Assembly: GCA_048264125.1 (NCBI GenBank)
Contig: JBLXDM010000001.1
Coordinates: 372,001-436,000, forward strand
Source of the DNA: M1-B18 sp048264125
GTDB lineage: Bacteria; Bacillota; Clostridia; Peptostreptococcales; Natronincolaceae
Reading direction: 5' to 3'
Length of the DNA: 64,000 bases
The position numbers and the translations under genes were made by a program. The stretch's first letter is position 1. Each line of letters opens with the position of its first letter. The notes under the pieces were generated by a model. The model was not told where the DNA came from and did not search any database. It worked only from the letters and a program-made list of their open reading frames with translations. Shown piece by piece: positions 34,602 through 43,137 of this stretch.

Positions 34602-36132
34602 TGGTATTGGGAGGGAGCTTCCGGAATATATTGAGGGCATAGGTGAGCTGAAGCCATATAGTGGGCCCTTCAGCATACTGCCAACCAGTCGAAAATTCGG
34701 CTCAAGGCTTTCAAGAGTGACACCTAGCGAAAGCAAACTATTGGAGAGCATTGAGGAGGCCATTATAAAATGTGGCCTAAGGGATGGCATGACAATTTCC
34801 TTTCATCATCATTTTAGAGAAGGGGATTACATTGTTAATATGGTGGTGGATGCCATAGCAAGGCTGGGAATTAAGGATATAACCATAGCACCCAGCTCCT
34901 TAAACGGTATTCATGCCCCTATCATAGAGCATATAAAAAATGGCGTTGTAACAAGGATAGAGACCAGTGGATTACGGGGGCCCCTTGCAGACGCCATATC
35001 AAAGGGTATTTTAGAGTATCCGGTAAAAATAAGATCCCACGGAGGAAGGGCCAGGGCCATAGAGGCGGGGGACCTAAAGATAGATGTGGCCTTCTTGGGG
35101 GTGCCGGCCAGCGATGGCTATGGCAATGCCAATGGGCATTCTGGTAAGTCCTTTTGCGGCTCACTGGGCTATGCGAAGGTGGATGCCCAATATGCTGACA
35201 GGGTGGTTTTGATAACCGACAACATAGTTTCGTACCCCAATGTCCCAGCCAGTATATCCCAGACGGATGTGGATTTTATAGTTAAGGTTGATGCCATCGG
35301 AGACCCAAAGGGAATTGTTTCAGGGGCCACTAGGTATACCAAAAACCCCAGGGAACTGCTTATAGCTAAATATGCAGCAGAGGTAATAAAGGAATCCGGC
35401 TATTTGGTACCAGGCTTTTCCATGCAATGCGGAACCGGTGGGGCATCATTGGCAGTGGCTAGGTCCATAAAGGATACGATGCTGGAAAGGGGAATTAAGG
35501 CCAGCTTTGCCCTCGGAGGGATCACTGGACAGTTTGTTGAAATGCTGGAGGAGGACCTGGTGGAGAAGCTATATGATACCCAATCCTTTGACCTGACGGC
35601 AGCAAAATCCATCGGCACAAACCCAAGGCATGTGGAGATAGATGCAGGCTTTTATGCAAATCCCCATAATAAGGGCTGTGCAGTAAATGTTTTGGATATA
35701 GTTATTTTGAGTGCATTGGAGATAGATATCGATTATAATGTAAACGTTATTACAGGCTCCGACGGTGTACTTAGGGGAGCCTCTGGAGGCCACTGTGATA
35801 CTGCGGCAGGGTCAAAGCTATCTATCATTGTGGCACCCTTAATTAGGGGACGGATACCTACAATATTGGATAGAGTAAATGCAGTGATTACCCCCGGTGA
35901 AACCATCGATGTGGTGGTGACCGATAGAGGGATTGCAGTCAATCCAAGAAGGCAGGACCTAATAGAAAGGCTTTCAAAAACAAAGCTGCCCCTATATACT
36001 ATAGAGGAGCTGAAGGAAAAGGCAGAGGAAATCACAGGAAAGCCAAAGCGTATAGCCTATGATGAAAAAATAGTAGCAATAGTGGAATACAGAGATGGCA
36101 CAGTGATTGACGTTATCCGAAGGGTCAGGTAG
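34591..36132 (+). CDS. citF: Citrate lyase alpha subunit (citrate:acetyl-ACP transferase)
   Basis: About 513 residues. GMTISFHHHFREGDYIVNMVVDAIA, GRARAIEAGDLKIDVAFLG, SDGYGNANGHSGKS and GGHCDTAAGSKLSIIVAPLIRGRIP mark CitF, the CoA-transferase-like subunit that swaps acetyl for citrate on CitD. Two TTG starts are possible: 34591, 7 nt after AAGGAGG, is preferred over 34573, which overlaps that site. The gene overlaps citE by 11 nt. The family also includes citramalate lyase alpha subunits, so citrate is the likeliest but not the only possible substrate. Confidence 0.92.
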   Translation: MLTNGIGRELPEYIEGIGELKPYSGPFSILPTSRKFGSRLSRVTPSESKLLESIEEAIIKCGLRDGMTISFHHHFREGDYIVNMVVDAIARLGIKDITIAPSSLNGIHAPIIEHIKNGVVTRIETSGLRGPLADAISKGILEYPVKIRSHGGRARAIEAGDLKIDVAFLGVPASDGYGNANGHSGKSFCGSLGYAKVDAQYADRVVLITDNIVSYPNVPASISQTDVDFIVKVDAIGDPKGIVSGATRYTKNPRELLIAKYAAEVIKESGYLVPGFSMQCGTGGASLAVARSIKDTMLERGIKASFALGGITGQFVEMLEEDLVEKLYDTQSFDLTAAKSIGTNPRHVEIDAGFYANPHNKGCAVNVLDIVILSALEIDIDYNVNVITGSDGVLRGASGGHCDTAAGSKLSIIVAPLIRGRIPTILDRVNAVITPGETIDVVVTDRGIAVNPRRQDLIERLSKTKLPLYTIEELKEKAEEITGKPKRIAYDEKIVAIVEYRDGTVIDVIRRVR

Positions 36133-36137
36133 GATAA

Positions 36138-36683
36138 ATGGAGAGGGCTGCTTCAGAGGCTTCAATGGAGGCAATTTTATCAGGAAGAGAAAAAAGAGCT
36201 TTGGCACAAAGGGAATTACTAGTACGCTATAGAATTCCACTGATATCCTATACATTAAATATACCGGGGCCCATAAAGGAATCGAGAGAGCTTGACGTAA
36301 TACACGAAATCGGAAGCAGGATAATCCTTAAAGCCTTGGAGGCATCGGGAATACAGCTTATTAATCAACAGGTGGAGTCCAATCCCGCAGGAAAAGTGGG
36401 GTTTTTCTCAGCAGCAGCCCCGGCAGCAGTTCTAAAGCAGCTGGCTGTAGATATCGAGGAAAATCATCCCTTGGGGAGGCTCTTCGATATAGATATATTG
36501 GATGAGAATGGAGGGTCGATTAATAGGGAGGCCTTAGGCTATAGCTTCCGTGGCTGCCTATTATGCCCCCATATACCTGCAATCGTATGCCGGCGAAATC
36601 AAAGCCATACCCTTACGGAGCTGCAGGGGAAAATTCAGCATATGATAAGTACCTACAAAGAGGGTCTTAAAGAAGCCACATAA
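36138..36683 (+). CDS. citX: Citrate lyase holo-ACP synthase (phosphoribosyl-dephospho-CoA transferase)
   Basis: 181 residues. ILSGREKRALAQRELLVRYRIPLISYTLNIPGPIK is the CitX N-terminal hallmark and GRLFDIDILDENG with CLLCPHIPAIVCRRNQSH the C-terminal one. It moves the prosthetic group made by CitG onto CitD. It starts 5 nt after the citF stop; GGTAGGATAA provides the ribosome site. Confidence 0.9.
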   Translation: MERAASEASMEAILSGREKRALAQRELLVRYRIPLISYTLNIPGPIKESRELDVIHEIGSRIILKALEASGIQLINQQVESNPAGKVGFFSAAAPAAVLKQLAVDIEENHPLGRLFDIDILDENGGSINREALGYSFRGCLLCPHIPAIVCRRNQSHTLTELQGKIQHMISTYKEGLKEAT

Positions 36684-36707
36684 GAAAAATCCTATGAGGG
36701 GAGGAGG

Positions 36708-37490
36708 ATGGGTAGTACTATGTCAATAGATAATGGTTTGCTAAAGAATCTAAAGCTCCTATATGTAGAGGATGATAAGGATGTAGTGCAGCAGATGAGC
36801 TTTTTCTTGAAAAAGAGGGTAGGAAGGCTGATGGTTGCAGAAAACGGTGCAGAGGGGCTTGAAATGTTTAAAAAGCATATGCCGGATCTTATTTTATCGG
36901 ATCTTCAGCTGCCGGGCATGGACGGAATCAATATGGTGAAGGAAATCAGACAGGTAAGTGATGTACCCATTATAATCAGCACTGCCTTCTCTGAAAAGGA
37001 CATCATCCTCAGGGCTGTCGATCTAGGAATAGAAAACTACATTGTTAAGCCCATCGATATCAGGGAGCTTATGCGGGTAATGAACAAGGCCGCCATTAAG
37101 ATACATAGAAGCAAGGGAACCCTGGTGAAGCTCCGTAATCAAAGCCTCCTGCCAGAGGAAAAGCTAAGGGCAGAGGAAAATATTAAGAATGCCTTTGCAA
37201 GGATTATCAAGGACAGAAGCGGTAAGGGGCCACAAAACCTAAAGGCCTTTATCCACGGTGATATTCTGGAAATAGAAATAACCGACAGCTTGACAAAATT
37301 TGAAAGGACCCTCCTGGAAAATGAGAAAAACACCGCCATAGTAGTATTCAATAGAGAGGTATTCTATAAGGACTGTGGGGCAAGCTTCAAAGGAGTCTAT
37401 CAGGAGCTTTTACAGGGTGATCTAATGCTGACATCTATTTTAATAGACACACAAAAAGATGTAACAAGCCTAGAATTTATTATTCTATAG
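36708..37490 (+). CDS. Response regulator with C-terminal DUF2294/MpsC-like domain
   Basis: 260 residues. Receiver domain (residues 14-128): acidic pair EDD at 21-23, phospho-acceptor Asp65 in LILSDLQLPGMDG, and lysine in YIVKPIDIREL. A basic helix links to about 115 residues (IKNAFARIIKDRSGKGPQNLKAFIHGDILEIEI ... FERTLLEN ... VTSLEFIIL) that resemble the DUF2294/MpsC domain. No helix-turn-helix is visible, so output may not be DNA binding. It is the only response regulator in the locus, last in citCDEFX, while the candidate kinase lies 7 kb upstream next to citG. TGAGGGGAGG precedes the ATG. Confidence 0.75.
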   Translation: MGSTMSIDNGLLKNLKLLYVEDDKDVVQQMSFFLKKRVGRLMVAENGAEGLEMFKKHMPDLILSDLQLPGMDGINMVKEIRQVSDVPIIISTAFSEKDIILRAVDLGIENYIVKPIDIRELMRVMNKAAIKIHRSKGTLVKLRNQSLLPEEKLRAEENIKNAFARIIKDRSGKGPQNLKAFIHGDILEIEITDSLTKFERTLLENEKNTAIVVFNREVFYKDCGASFKGVYQELLQGDLMLTSILIDTQKDVTSLEFIIL

Positions 37491-37557
37491 CAATATTTAC
37501 AAAATTGTTAATTTTATGTATAGTTGAAGTAGTAACTTAGTTGCATTGGGGCTGGGT

Positions 37558-37589
37558 TTGAAAAGGTTTTCCTAGGAAGGGCTTTTCAA
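37558..37589. promoter_or_regulatory. 32-bp near-palindrome between the response regulator and oadA-like gene
   Basis: TTGAAAAG on the left and CTTTTCAA on the right enclose a second symmetric block TTCC-TA-GGAA, interrupted by a 3-bp asymmetry on each side that can form G-U pairs in RNA. It lies about 170 bp ahead of the gene at 37751. A regulator site or an RNA hairpin are both possible. Confidence 0.45.
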
Positions 37590-37668
37590 AATAGCCGATA
37601 TAAAAGTAATGAGTCTAATAATGATATATCAATTGATTTTATTGAGAAAGTCTATAGATTTAGCTCAA

Positions 37669-37712
37669 GGGATCAATACAGAAAATAATTCTGTGTTGAT
37701 TCCTTTTTTTGT
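37669..37712 (+). terminator. Terminator/attenuator-like hairpin
   Basis: GGGATCAATACAGAA pairs with TTCTGTGTTGATTCC around a short AT loop, followed by seven T. It stands between the citX-response regulator unit and the decarboxylase gene, 40 nt ahead of the latter's start, so it either ends the upstream transcript or attenuates the downstream one. Confidence 0.8.
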
Positions 37713-37750
37713 TTTTCATTTCGAAAATGCTATAAATACGGAGGTTAATT

Positions 37751-39148
37751 ATGTCTAACATAAATATAACAGAAACAGTGCTGAGGGATGCACATCAATC
37801 CTTGATCGCAACCCGAATGAAAACAGAGGATATGATACCTATACTGGAGGCAATGGACCAGGTGGGCTATCATTCTCTGGAGGTATGGGGCGGTGCCACC
37901 TTTGATGCATGTCTACGTTTTTTAAATGAGGACCCCTGGGAACGCCTTAGAATCATACGAAGGCATGTAAAGAAGACCAAGCTGCAAATGCTGCTGAGGG
38001 GACAAAATCTGCTGGGCTACAAGCACTATGCAGACGATGTTGTAGAGGAATTTGTCAAGAAGGCAATCCAAAATGGCATCGATATAATTCGAGTATTTGA
38101 TGCCCTGAATGATTTGAGAAATATTGAAACCGTTCTAAGGGCAACAAAGGCAGCAGGAGGCCATGCACAGGTGGCTATTGCCTATACCACAAGTCCTATA
38201 CACACAATAGAATACTACCTTCAGCTGGTAAAGAAAATAGAAGGAATTGGGGCAGACTCCATCTGCATAAAGGACATGGCAGGGATTTTGAAGCCCTACG
38301 ATGCCTATAGGCTGGTGAAGGAAATCAAGGTGATTTCCAGACTACCGCTACAGCTGCATACCCATTACACCAGTGGAGTGGCATCAATGACCTATATAAA
38401 GGCCATCGAAGCAGGGGTGGATGTGGTGGACTGTGCCATTTCTCCCATGTCCTTAGGGACCTCACAGCCTCCGACAGAGCCATTGGTGGCGACACTGCAG
38501 GGAACCCCCTACTGCACAGGCTTGAGCTTGGAGAAGCTAAACAAGGTTGCAGAGCATTTTAGACCCTTGAGGGAGAAATATTTCGCCGAGGGCTTGATGG
38601 ACCCAAAGGTTTTGGGGGTAGATGCAAATGCCTTGATTTATCAGGTGCCGGGGGGAATGCTATCAAATCTGATATCACAATTGAAATCTCAGAATAAGCT
38701 GGATAAATTTGATGAGGTATTGGCGGAGGTGCCAAGGGTTCGTGGCGAGCTGGGATATCCACCTCTGGTTACACCCCTTAGCCAGATGGTGGGAACTCAG
38801 GCGGTGTTCAATGTCATCTTCGGTGAAAGATATAAGCTGGTGCCAAAGGAAATAAAGGCCTATGTCAAGGGAGAATACGGCAAGCCAGCAGCCCCCATCG
38901 ATGAGGATATAAAGAGGAAGATCATAGGAGCGGAGTCGGTGATGGTTGACAGGCCTGCCGACACGATTTTGCCTCAGCTGGTGCTTTTGAAAAATGAAAT
39001 GAAGGAATTTTTGGAGCAGGAGGAGGACATATTATCCTATGCCCTGTTCCCTCAGGTAGCCAGAGAGTATTTTAAATTCAGAAGGGCAAAGAAATACCTA
39101 ATAGATGCTGCCTGCGTGGATATGGAGCAAAAAACCTATCCGGTTTAA
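37751..39148 (+). CDS. oadA: Oxaloacetate decarboxylase alpha subunit / pyruvate carboxylase subunit B-like, without biotin domain
   Basis: 465 residues. HMGL-like carboxyltransferase domain (ETVLRDAHQSLIATRMKTEDM, DQVGYHSLEVWGGATFDACLRFLNEDPWERLR, CIKDMAGILKP, LHTHYTSGVA) followed by the conserved carboxylase domain (VPGGMLSNL ... LGYPPLVTPLSQMVGTQAV). The protein stops where OadA/PycB normally continue through an Ala/Pro linker to a biotinyl domain with AMKM, and no such motif or separate carrier gene is in the window. It would decarboxylate oxaloacetate from citrate lyase if a biotin carrier is supplied elsewhere. No OadB sodium-pump gene is adjacent. ATACGGAGGTTAATT precedes the ATG. Confidence 0.85.
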   Translation: MSNINITETVLRDAHQSLIATRMKTEDMIPILEAMDQVGYHSLEVWGGATFDACLRFLNEDPWERLRIIRRHVKKTKLQMLLRGQNLLGYKHYADDVVEEFVKKAIQNGIDIIRVFDALNDLRNIETVLRATKAAGGHAQVAIAYTTSPIHTIEYYLQLVKKIEGIGADSICIKDMAGILKPYDAYRLVKEIKVISRLPLQLHTHYTSGVASMTYIKAIEAGVDVVDCAISPMSLGTSQPPTEPLVATLQGTPYCTGLSLEKLNKVAEHFRPLREKYFAEGLMDPKVLGVDANALIYQVPGGMLSNLISQLKSQNKLDKFDEVLAEVPRVRGELGYPPLVTPLSQMVGTQAVFNVIFGERYKLVPKEIKAYVKGEYGKPAAPIDEDIKRKIIGAESVMVDRPADTILPQLVLLKNEMKEFLEQEEDILSYALFPQVAREYFKFRRAKKYLIDAACVDMEQKTYPV

Positions 39149-39176
39149 CAAGACTGTGATAAAGGGGGTATGATAA

Positions 39177-41483
39177 ATGGTTAGGCTTTATGACTCAGGT
39201 GTTTTCTTGGTAAGGGGTAGGGAGCTGGTGGAGGACAACCACGAAGCAGAGACTGCCTTGAAAAGCATAGCAGGAGCAGCAGTAACAAAGGAAACCGCAA
39301 GGCAAGGCACAATTGCCTACGCTATACTTAAAGCGCATAATGCCTCGGCTAATATGGAGGCACTTAAGCTTAGGTTTGATGCACTGGCATCCCACGACAT
39401 AACCTATGTCGGTATCATTCAAACGGCAAGGGCCAGTGGTTTAAAAGGCTTTCCCCTTCCATATGTGCTTACCAATTGCCATAACAGCCTCTGTGCGGTT
39501 GGAGGAACCATAAACGAGGACGATCATGTATTTGCGCTTTCAGCAGCACAGAAATACGGCGGTATATATGTACCACCACATCTAGCGGTAATACATCAGT
39601 ATATGAGGGAAATGATGAGCGGCTGTGGCAGTATGATCCTAGGCTCCGACAGCCATACAAGATATGGGGCCCTTGGCACCCTCAGTATAGGAGAGGGCGG
39701 CGGAGAGCTGGCAAAGCAAATATTAAACCGAACCTATGATATAAAAAGACCGGAGGTAATAGGCGTATATCTGACGGGGACACCACAAAGGGGAATAGGG
39801 CCACAGGACGTTGCTCTCAGCATTATAGGTGCCGTCTTTAAAAATGGCTATGTTAACAATAAAATCATGGAGTTTATTGGCGAGGGTGTGGAAAGCCTGT
39901 CGGTGGAATATCGAAATGGCATAGATGTAATGACCACCGAAACCACCTGTCTTTCCTCCATATGGCGGACGGATGATAGGGTCAGGGATTACTATGCAGA
40001 GCATGGCAGGCCGGAGGCATACAAAAGACTGGAGCCCGCAGAAATAGCATATTATGACGGAATGATACATGTGGATTTATCAAGGATAAAGCCAATGATT
40101 GCCCTTCCCTTTCACCCCAGCAACACCTATACCATAGAGGAGCTAAAGGCAAATCCAAAGGACATATTACGGCAGGTGGAAAGAGTGGCCAATGAAATGT
40201 TTGATGGCAGGGTTAAGCTAGACCTTGTGGGCAAGGTAAAAAAGGGTCGGATATATGTTGATCAGGGAGTGGTTGCAGGCTGTGCCGGCGGCACCTATGA
40301 CAATATAGTAGATGTGGCGGATATCGTAGCCGGGGGCTCTACAGGCAATTGGGCATTTTCCATGAGCGTTTATCCCTCCAGTCAGCCCACCTACATCAAT
40401 TTGGTAAGGAATGGCACCATTGAGCGCTTAATGGAGGCAGGGATTATCGTAAGATCAGCCTTCTGCGGACCCTGCTTCGGAGCAGGAGATGTTCCCAGAA
40501 ACAATGGTTTATCCATAAGGCACACAACAAGGAATTTTCCAAATCGTGAGGGCTCTGATCCAGTCAATGGTCAGATTGCCTCAGTAGCTTTAATGGATGC
40601 AAGGTCTATTGCTGCAACCGCAATAAATGGAGGATGTCTGACGGCAGCCAATGAAATCGATGTCTGCTATAAAAAGCCTGAATATCACTTTAATGATGAA
40701 ATATATAAGAGACGGGTGTATAACGGCTTTGGCAAGGGACAGCAAAATACAGAGCTGATTTTTGGCCCTAATATTGTGGATTGGCCCGACTTCTCAGCCC
40801 TTACGGAGCATCTGCTTCTGAAGGTGGTATCGGTGCTGACGGATCCTGTGACAACTACGGATGAGCTTATTCCATCAGGTGAAACCTCCTCCTACCGCTC
40901 CAATCCTCTTAAATTGGCGGAGTTTACACTAGGGAGGAAGGACCCAAATTATGTGGCAGAGGCGAAAAGGGTCAAGGCATATGAAGCTAAGAGATTGGCA
41001 GGTGAAAATCCTGCAGATATAGATGAAGAGCTGGAGGAGGTTTATAGCAGGCTTCAGCAGCTGGAGGAGGAATTCCGTATCAATCCCTTGGAGATTGCAA
41101 TCGGCAGTGTCATTTATGCCAACAAGCCCGGGGACGGCTCCGCCAGAGAACAGGCAGCCTCCTGTCAAAGAGTACTGGGGGGCTGGGGAAATATTGCAAA
41201 GGAATATGCGACAAAGCGATACCGCTCCAATCTTATAAACTGGGGAATGCTTCCGTTTCTATTGAAGGAGGAGGCGGAATTTAGAAAGGGTGACTTTATT
41301 TTCATACCCGGCATTAAATTAGCCATCGAAGCAGGTATGGATAGCGTGAAGGCTTATATCATCGGTGAGGACATAAGGCAGCTTCAGCTAAGCCTGGGGG
41401 ACCTGTCACAGGAGGATCGGAGAATAATAACCAAGGGCTGTCTGATTAACTACTATAGAGAAGATAGCCAGAAGCAGGAATAA
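39177..41483 (+). CDS. Aconitase-family hydratase (YbhJ-like)
   Basis: 768 residues of the aconitase superfamily. SGCGSMILGSDSHTRYGALG contains the active-site block, AFCGPCFGAGD carries a CxxC expected to bind two irons of a 4Fe-4S cluster, AGCAGGTYDNI is also conserved, and the C-terminal swivel domain includes CQRVLGGWGNIAKEYATKRYRSNLINWGMLPF. The overall match is to the YbhJ-like 'putative hydratase' group rather than AcnA, AcnB or LeuC. The substrate is not known for this group; its place between the oxaloacetate decarboxylase and a tricarboxylate transporter suggests (de)hydration of a tricarboxylate or related acid. AAAGGGGGTATGATAA precedes the ATG. Confidence 0.85.
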   Translation: MVRLYDSGVFLVRGRELVEDNHEAETALKSIAGAAVTKETARQGTIAYAILKAHNASANMEALKLRFDALASHDITYVGIIQTARASGLKGFPLPYVLTNCHNSLCAVGGTINEDDHVFALSAAQKYGGIYVPPHLAVIHQYMREMMSGCGSMILGSDSHTRYGALGTLSIGEGGGELAKQILNRTYDIKRPEVIGVYLTGTPQRGIGPQDVALSIIGAVFKNGYVNNKIMEFIGEGVESLSVEYRNGIDVMTTETTCLSSIWRTDDRVRDYYAEHGRPEAYKRLEPAEIAYYDGMIHVDLSRIKPMIALPFHPSNTYTIEELKANPKDILRQVERVANEMFDGRVKLDLVGKVKKGRIYVDQGVVAGCAGGTYDNIVDVADIVAGGSTGNWAFSMSVYPSSQPTYINLVRNGTIERLMEAGIIVRSAFCGPCFGAGDVPRNNGLSIRHTTRNFPNREGSDPVNGQIASVALMDARSIAATAINGGCLTAANEIDVCYKKPEYHFNDEIYKRRVYNGFGKGQQNTELIFGPNIVDWPDFSALTEHLLLKVVSVLTDPVTTTDELIPSGETSSYRSNPLKLAEFTLGRKDPNYVAEAKRVKAYEAKRLAGENPADIDEELEEVYSRLQQLEEEFRINPLEIAIGSVIYANKPGDGSAREQAASCQRVLGGWGNIAKEYATKRYRSNLINWGMLPFLLKEEAEFRKGDFIFIPGIKLAIEAGMDSVKAYIIGEDIRQLQLSLGDLSQEDRRIITKGCLINYYREDSQKQE

Positions 41484-41488
41484 CGATT

Positions 41489-41520
41489 TAAAAATGCTGT
41501 AGAAGGCATTTTTAATATAA
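41489..41520 (+). terminator. Weak intercistronic hairpin
   Basis: Perfect 10-bp inverted repeat TTAAAAATGC / GCATTTTTAA with an 8-nt loop, between the hydratase gene and tctC. Low GC content means it is at most a partial terminator or a processing site. Confidence 0.4.
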
Positions 41521-41538
41521 AAAAGGGAGGAAATTAAA

Positions 41539-42543
41539 ATGAAAAAACGATTTTTTATCTACATTGCACTAGCGTTAGTATTGGCAATGGCTTTAGTAGG
41601 ATGCAGTCCTAAGGCCCCAGAGGTTAGCACACCGGAGGGAGAAGCTGAAGGTGGATTTAAGTTTGAAAGAAAAATAGAGCTGGTTGTACCCTGGGGTGCC
41701 GGTGGAGGTGCGGATTCAACAGCCCGTGCTTTAGCAGCATCACTTGAAAAGGAATTAGGTGTACCTATTGTAATCAACAATGTCGAAGGCGGCGGCGGAG
41801 TTATGGGGGTACAATATACCGACAAGCAGCCAGCGGATGGATATACCTTTATGCTGGGGACTCAATCCCTGCTCTTGGCTAATATTCAAAAGCTTTCATC
41901 CGTAGATATTTATAATGATTTAGTTCCTGTAGTTCGACTTGTGCATGATACGAATGTTATTATAGCTTCATCCAAGGCTCCCTACAGCAATTTTGACGAG
42001 CTGGTGGAGTACATAAAGGCAAACCCTGACAAGGTTAAGGTAGGGGTTATGACTATAGCCGGAGTAGATGGGATGATGGTAAGGCAAACCTTTGAGGCGG
42101 CAGGTGTGGATGTTCCATTAGTTGCCTTCAACAATGGTGCAGAGCTGAATGCTGCAATAATCGGTGGACATGTAGACTTGGGAACCGTTGGGCCTGCTGA
42201 GGTAAAGGGTCTGGTGGAATCTGGGGACATGAAGGCTATTATAGTAGCATCTGAAAAAAGACTTTCTATGCTGCCTGATGTTGAATGTACCGGAGAAAAG
42301 GGAATTGATTCCTTCCTAGGGCCTATGAGGGGTATACTTGCCAAGAAGGGAACACCAGAGGAGGCTATAAAAGCCTTTGAGGAGGCTGCAACTAAGGCCC
42401 ATGCCAGTACAGATTTCCAGGAATGGATGAAGACAATGGCCCTTGATCAAAGACCTGGTTTTGCAAATGCAGCAGAATTCCAAGCCATATGGACAGAGGA
42501 AAATGAAACCCTTACAGAATTGTATAACAAATACAACAAATAA
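41539..42543 (+). CDS. tctC: Tripartite tricarboxylate transporter substrate-binding lipoprotein
   Basis: 334 residues. Lipoprotein signal (FFIYIALALVLAMALVGC, cysteine 22), then a TctC/BugT domain: IELVVPWGAGGGADSTARALAASLEKELGVPIVINNVEGGGG, TDKQPADGYTFMLG, PYSNFDELVEYIKANPDKVKVG and DLGTVGPAEVKGLVESG. In this Gram-positive host it is membrane-tethered and delivers the carboxylate to TctAB. AAGGGAGGAAATTAAA precedes the ATG. Confidence 0.92.
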   Translation: MKKRFFIYIALALVLAMALVGCSPKAPEVSTPEGEAEGGFKFERKIELVVPWGAGGGADSTARALAASLEKELGVPIVINNVEGGGGVMGVQYTDKQPADGYTFMLGTQSLLLANIQKLSSVDIYNDLVPVVRLVHDTNVIIASSKAPYSNFDELVEYIKANPDKVKVGVMTIAGVDGMMVRQTFEAAGVDVPLVAFNNGAELNAAIIGGHVDLGTVGPAEVKGLVESGDMKAIIVASEKRLSMLPDVECTGEKGIDSFLGPMRGILAKKGTPEEAIKAFEEAATKAHASTDFQEWMKTMALDQRPGFANAAEFQAIWTEENETLTELYNKYNK

Positions 42544-42554
42544 TATATGAATTT

Positions 42555-42586
42555 ATGGATTCGGAATGGCTTCATTCCGAGTCCAT
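42555..42586 (+). promoter_or_regulatory. Strong tctC-tctB intercistronic hairpin
   Basis: ATGGATTCGGAATG pairs with CATTCCGAGTCCAT around a GCTT loop (13 of 14 pairs). No T-run follows, so it is more likely an mRNA-stabilising or partial read-through structure that lets the binding-protein mRNA exceed that of tctBA. The hairpin includes an in-frame ATG that could be mistaken for the tctB start. Confidence 0.7.
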
Positions 42587-42614
42587 AGATATTTTGAAAG
42601 AGAGGGGAATTATA

Positions 42615-43118
42615 TTGATACTAGAGCTATTGTTTAGTGGTGCCCTGCTGATTATTTTTACCTATTGCCATTATTATATCGGTGTCACGATGCCTACCTC
42701 GGCTCCAACGGAGCTAGGCCCAGAGCAGTGGCCGCAGCTGATACTGAAGGCCCTTATAATTTTAATGATAGTGAATATGGTTAAAATCTATCGCGGCATA
42801 CCGACAGAGGACAGAAATTTTAAAGAAATAAAAAATGTTAATATATCCGCTTTAATTAAAAACAAATTATTCATAGGTATCATTTTTATACTTTTATATG
42901 CGTATTTGCTTGAGCCTGCAGGTTTCTTGCTCAGCACCATTGTCTTCATTATTGCATATGCAAGGCTTATAGGTGAAAAAAGAATTAAAATTCTTGTAGG
43001 CAGCTCCTTTGCAATGACCTTCGGATTATATTTTTTATTCGCAAAGGGACTGAGCATTATGCTTCCCAGGGGCTATGGAATTTTAAGGAGTCTGGCCTTG
43101 ATGCTGGAATCAATATAA
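42615..43118 (+). CDS. tctB: Tripartite tricarboxylate transporter small membrane subunit
   Basis: About 167 residues with four membrane segments. FTYCHYYIGVTMPTSAPTELGPEQWPQLILKALIILMIV is the usual TctB N-terminal region, where P-x-x-W-P marks the family, and FLLSTIVFIIAYARLIGEKR the third and fourth helices. The start is taken as TTG 42615 (GAGAGGGGAATTATA upstream); an upstream in-frame ATG at 42555 lies inside a hairpin without a ribosome site. Forms the permease with TctA. Confidence 0.85.
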   Translation: MILELLFSGALLIIFTYCHYYIGVTMPTSAPTELGPEQWPQLILKALIILMIVNMVKIYRGIPTEDRNFKEIKNVNISALIKNKLFIGIIFILLYAYLLEPAGFLLSTIVFIIAYARLIGEKRIKILVGSSFAMTFGLYFLFAKGLSIMLPRGYGILRSLALMLESI

Positions 43119-43137
43119 CGGATAAGGAGTGAGAATA

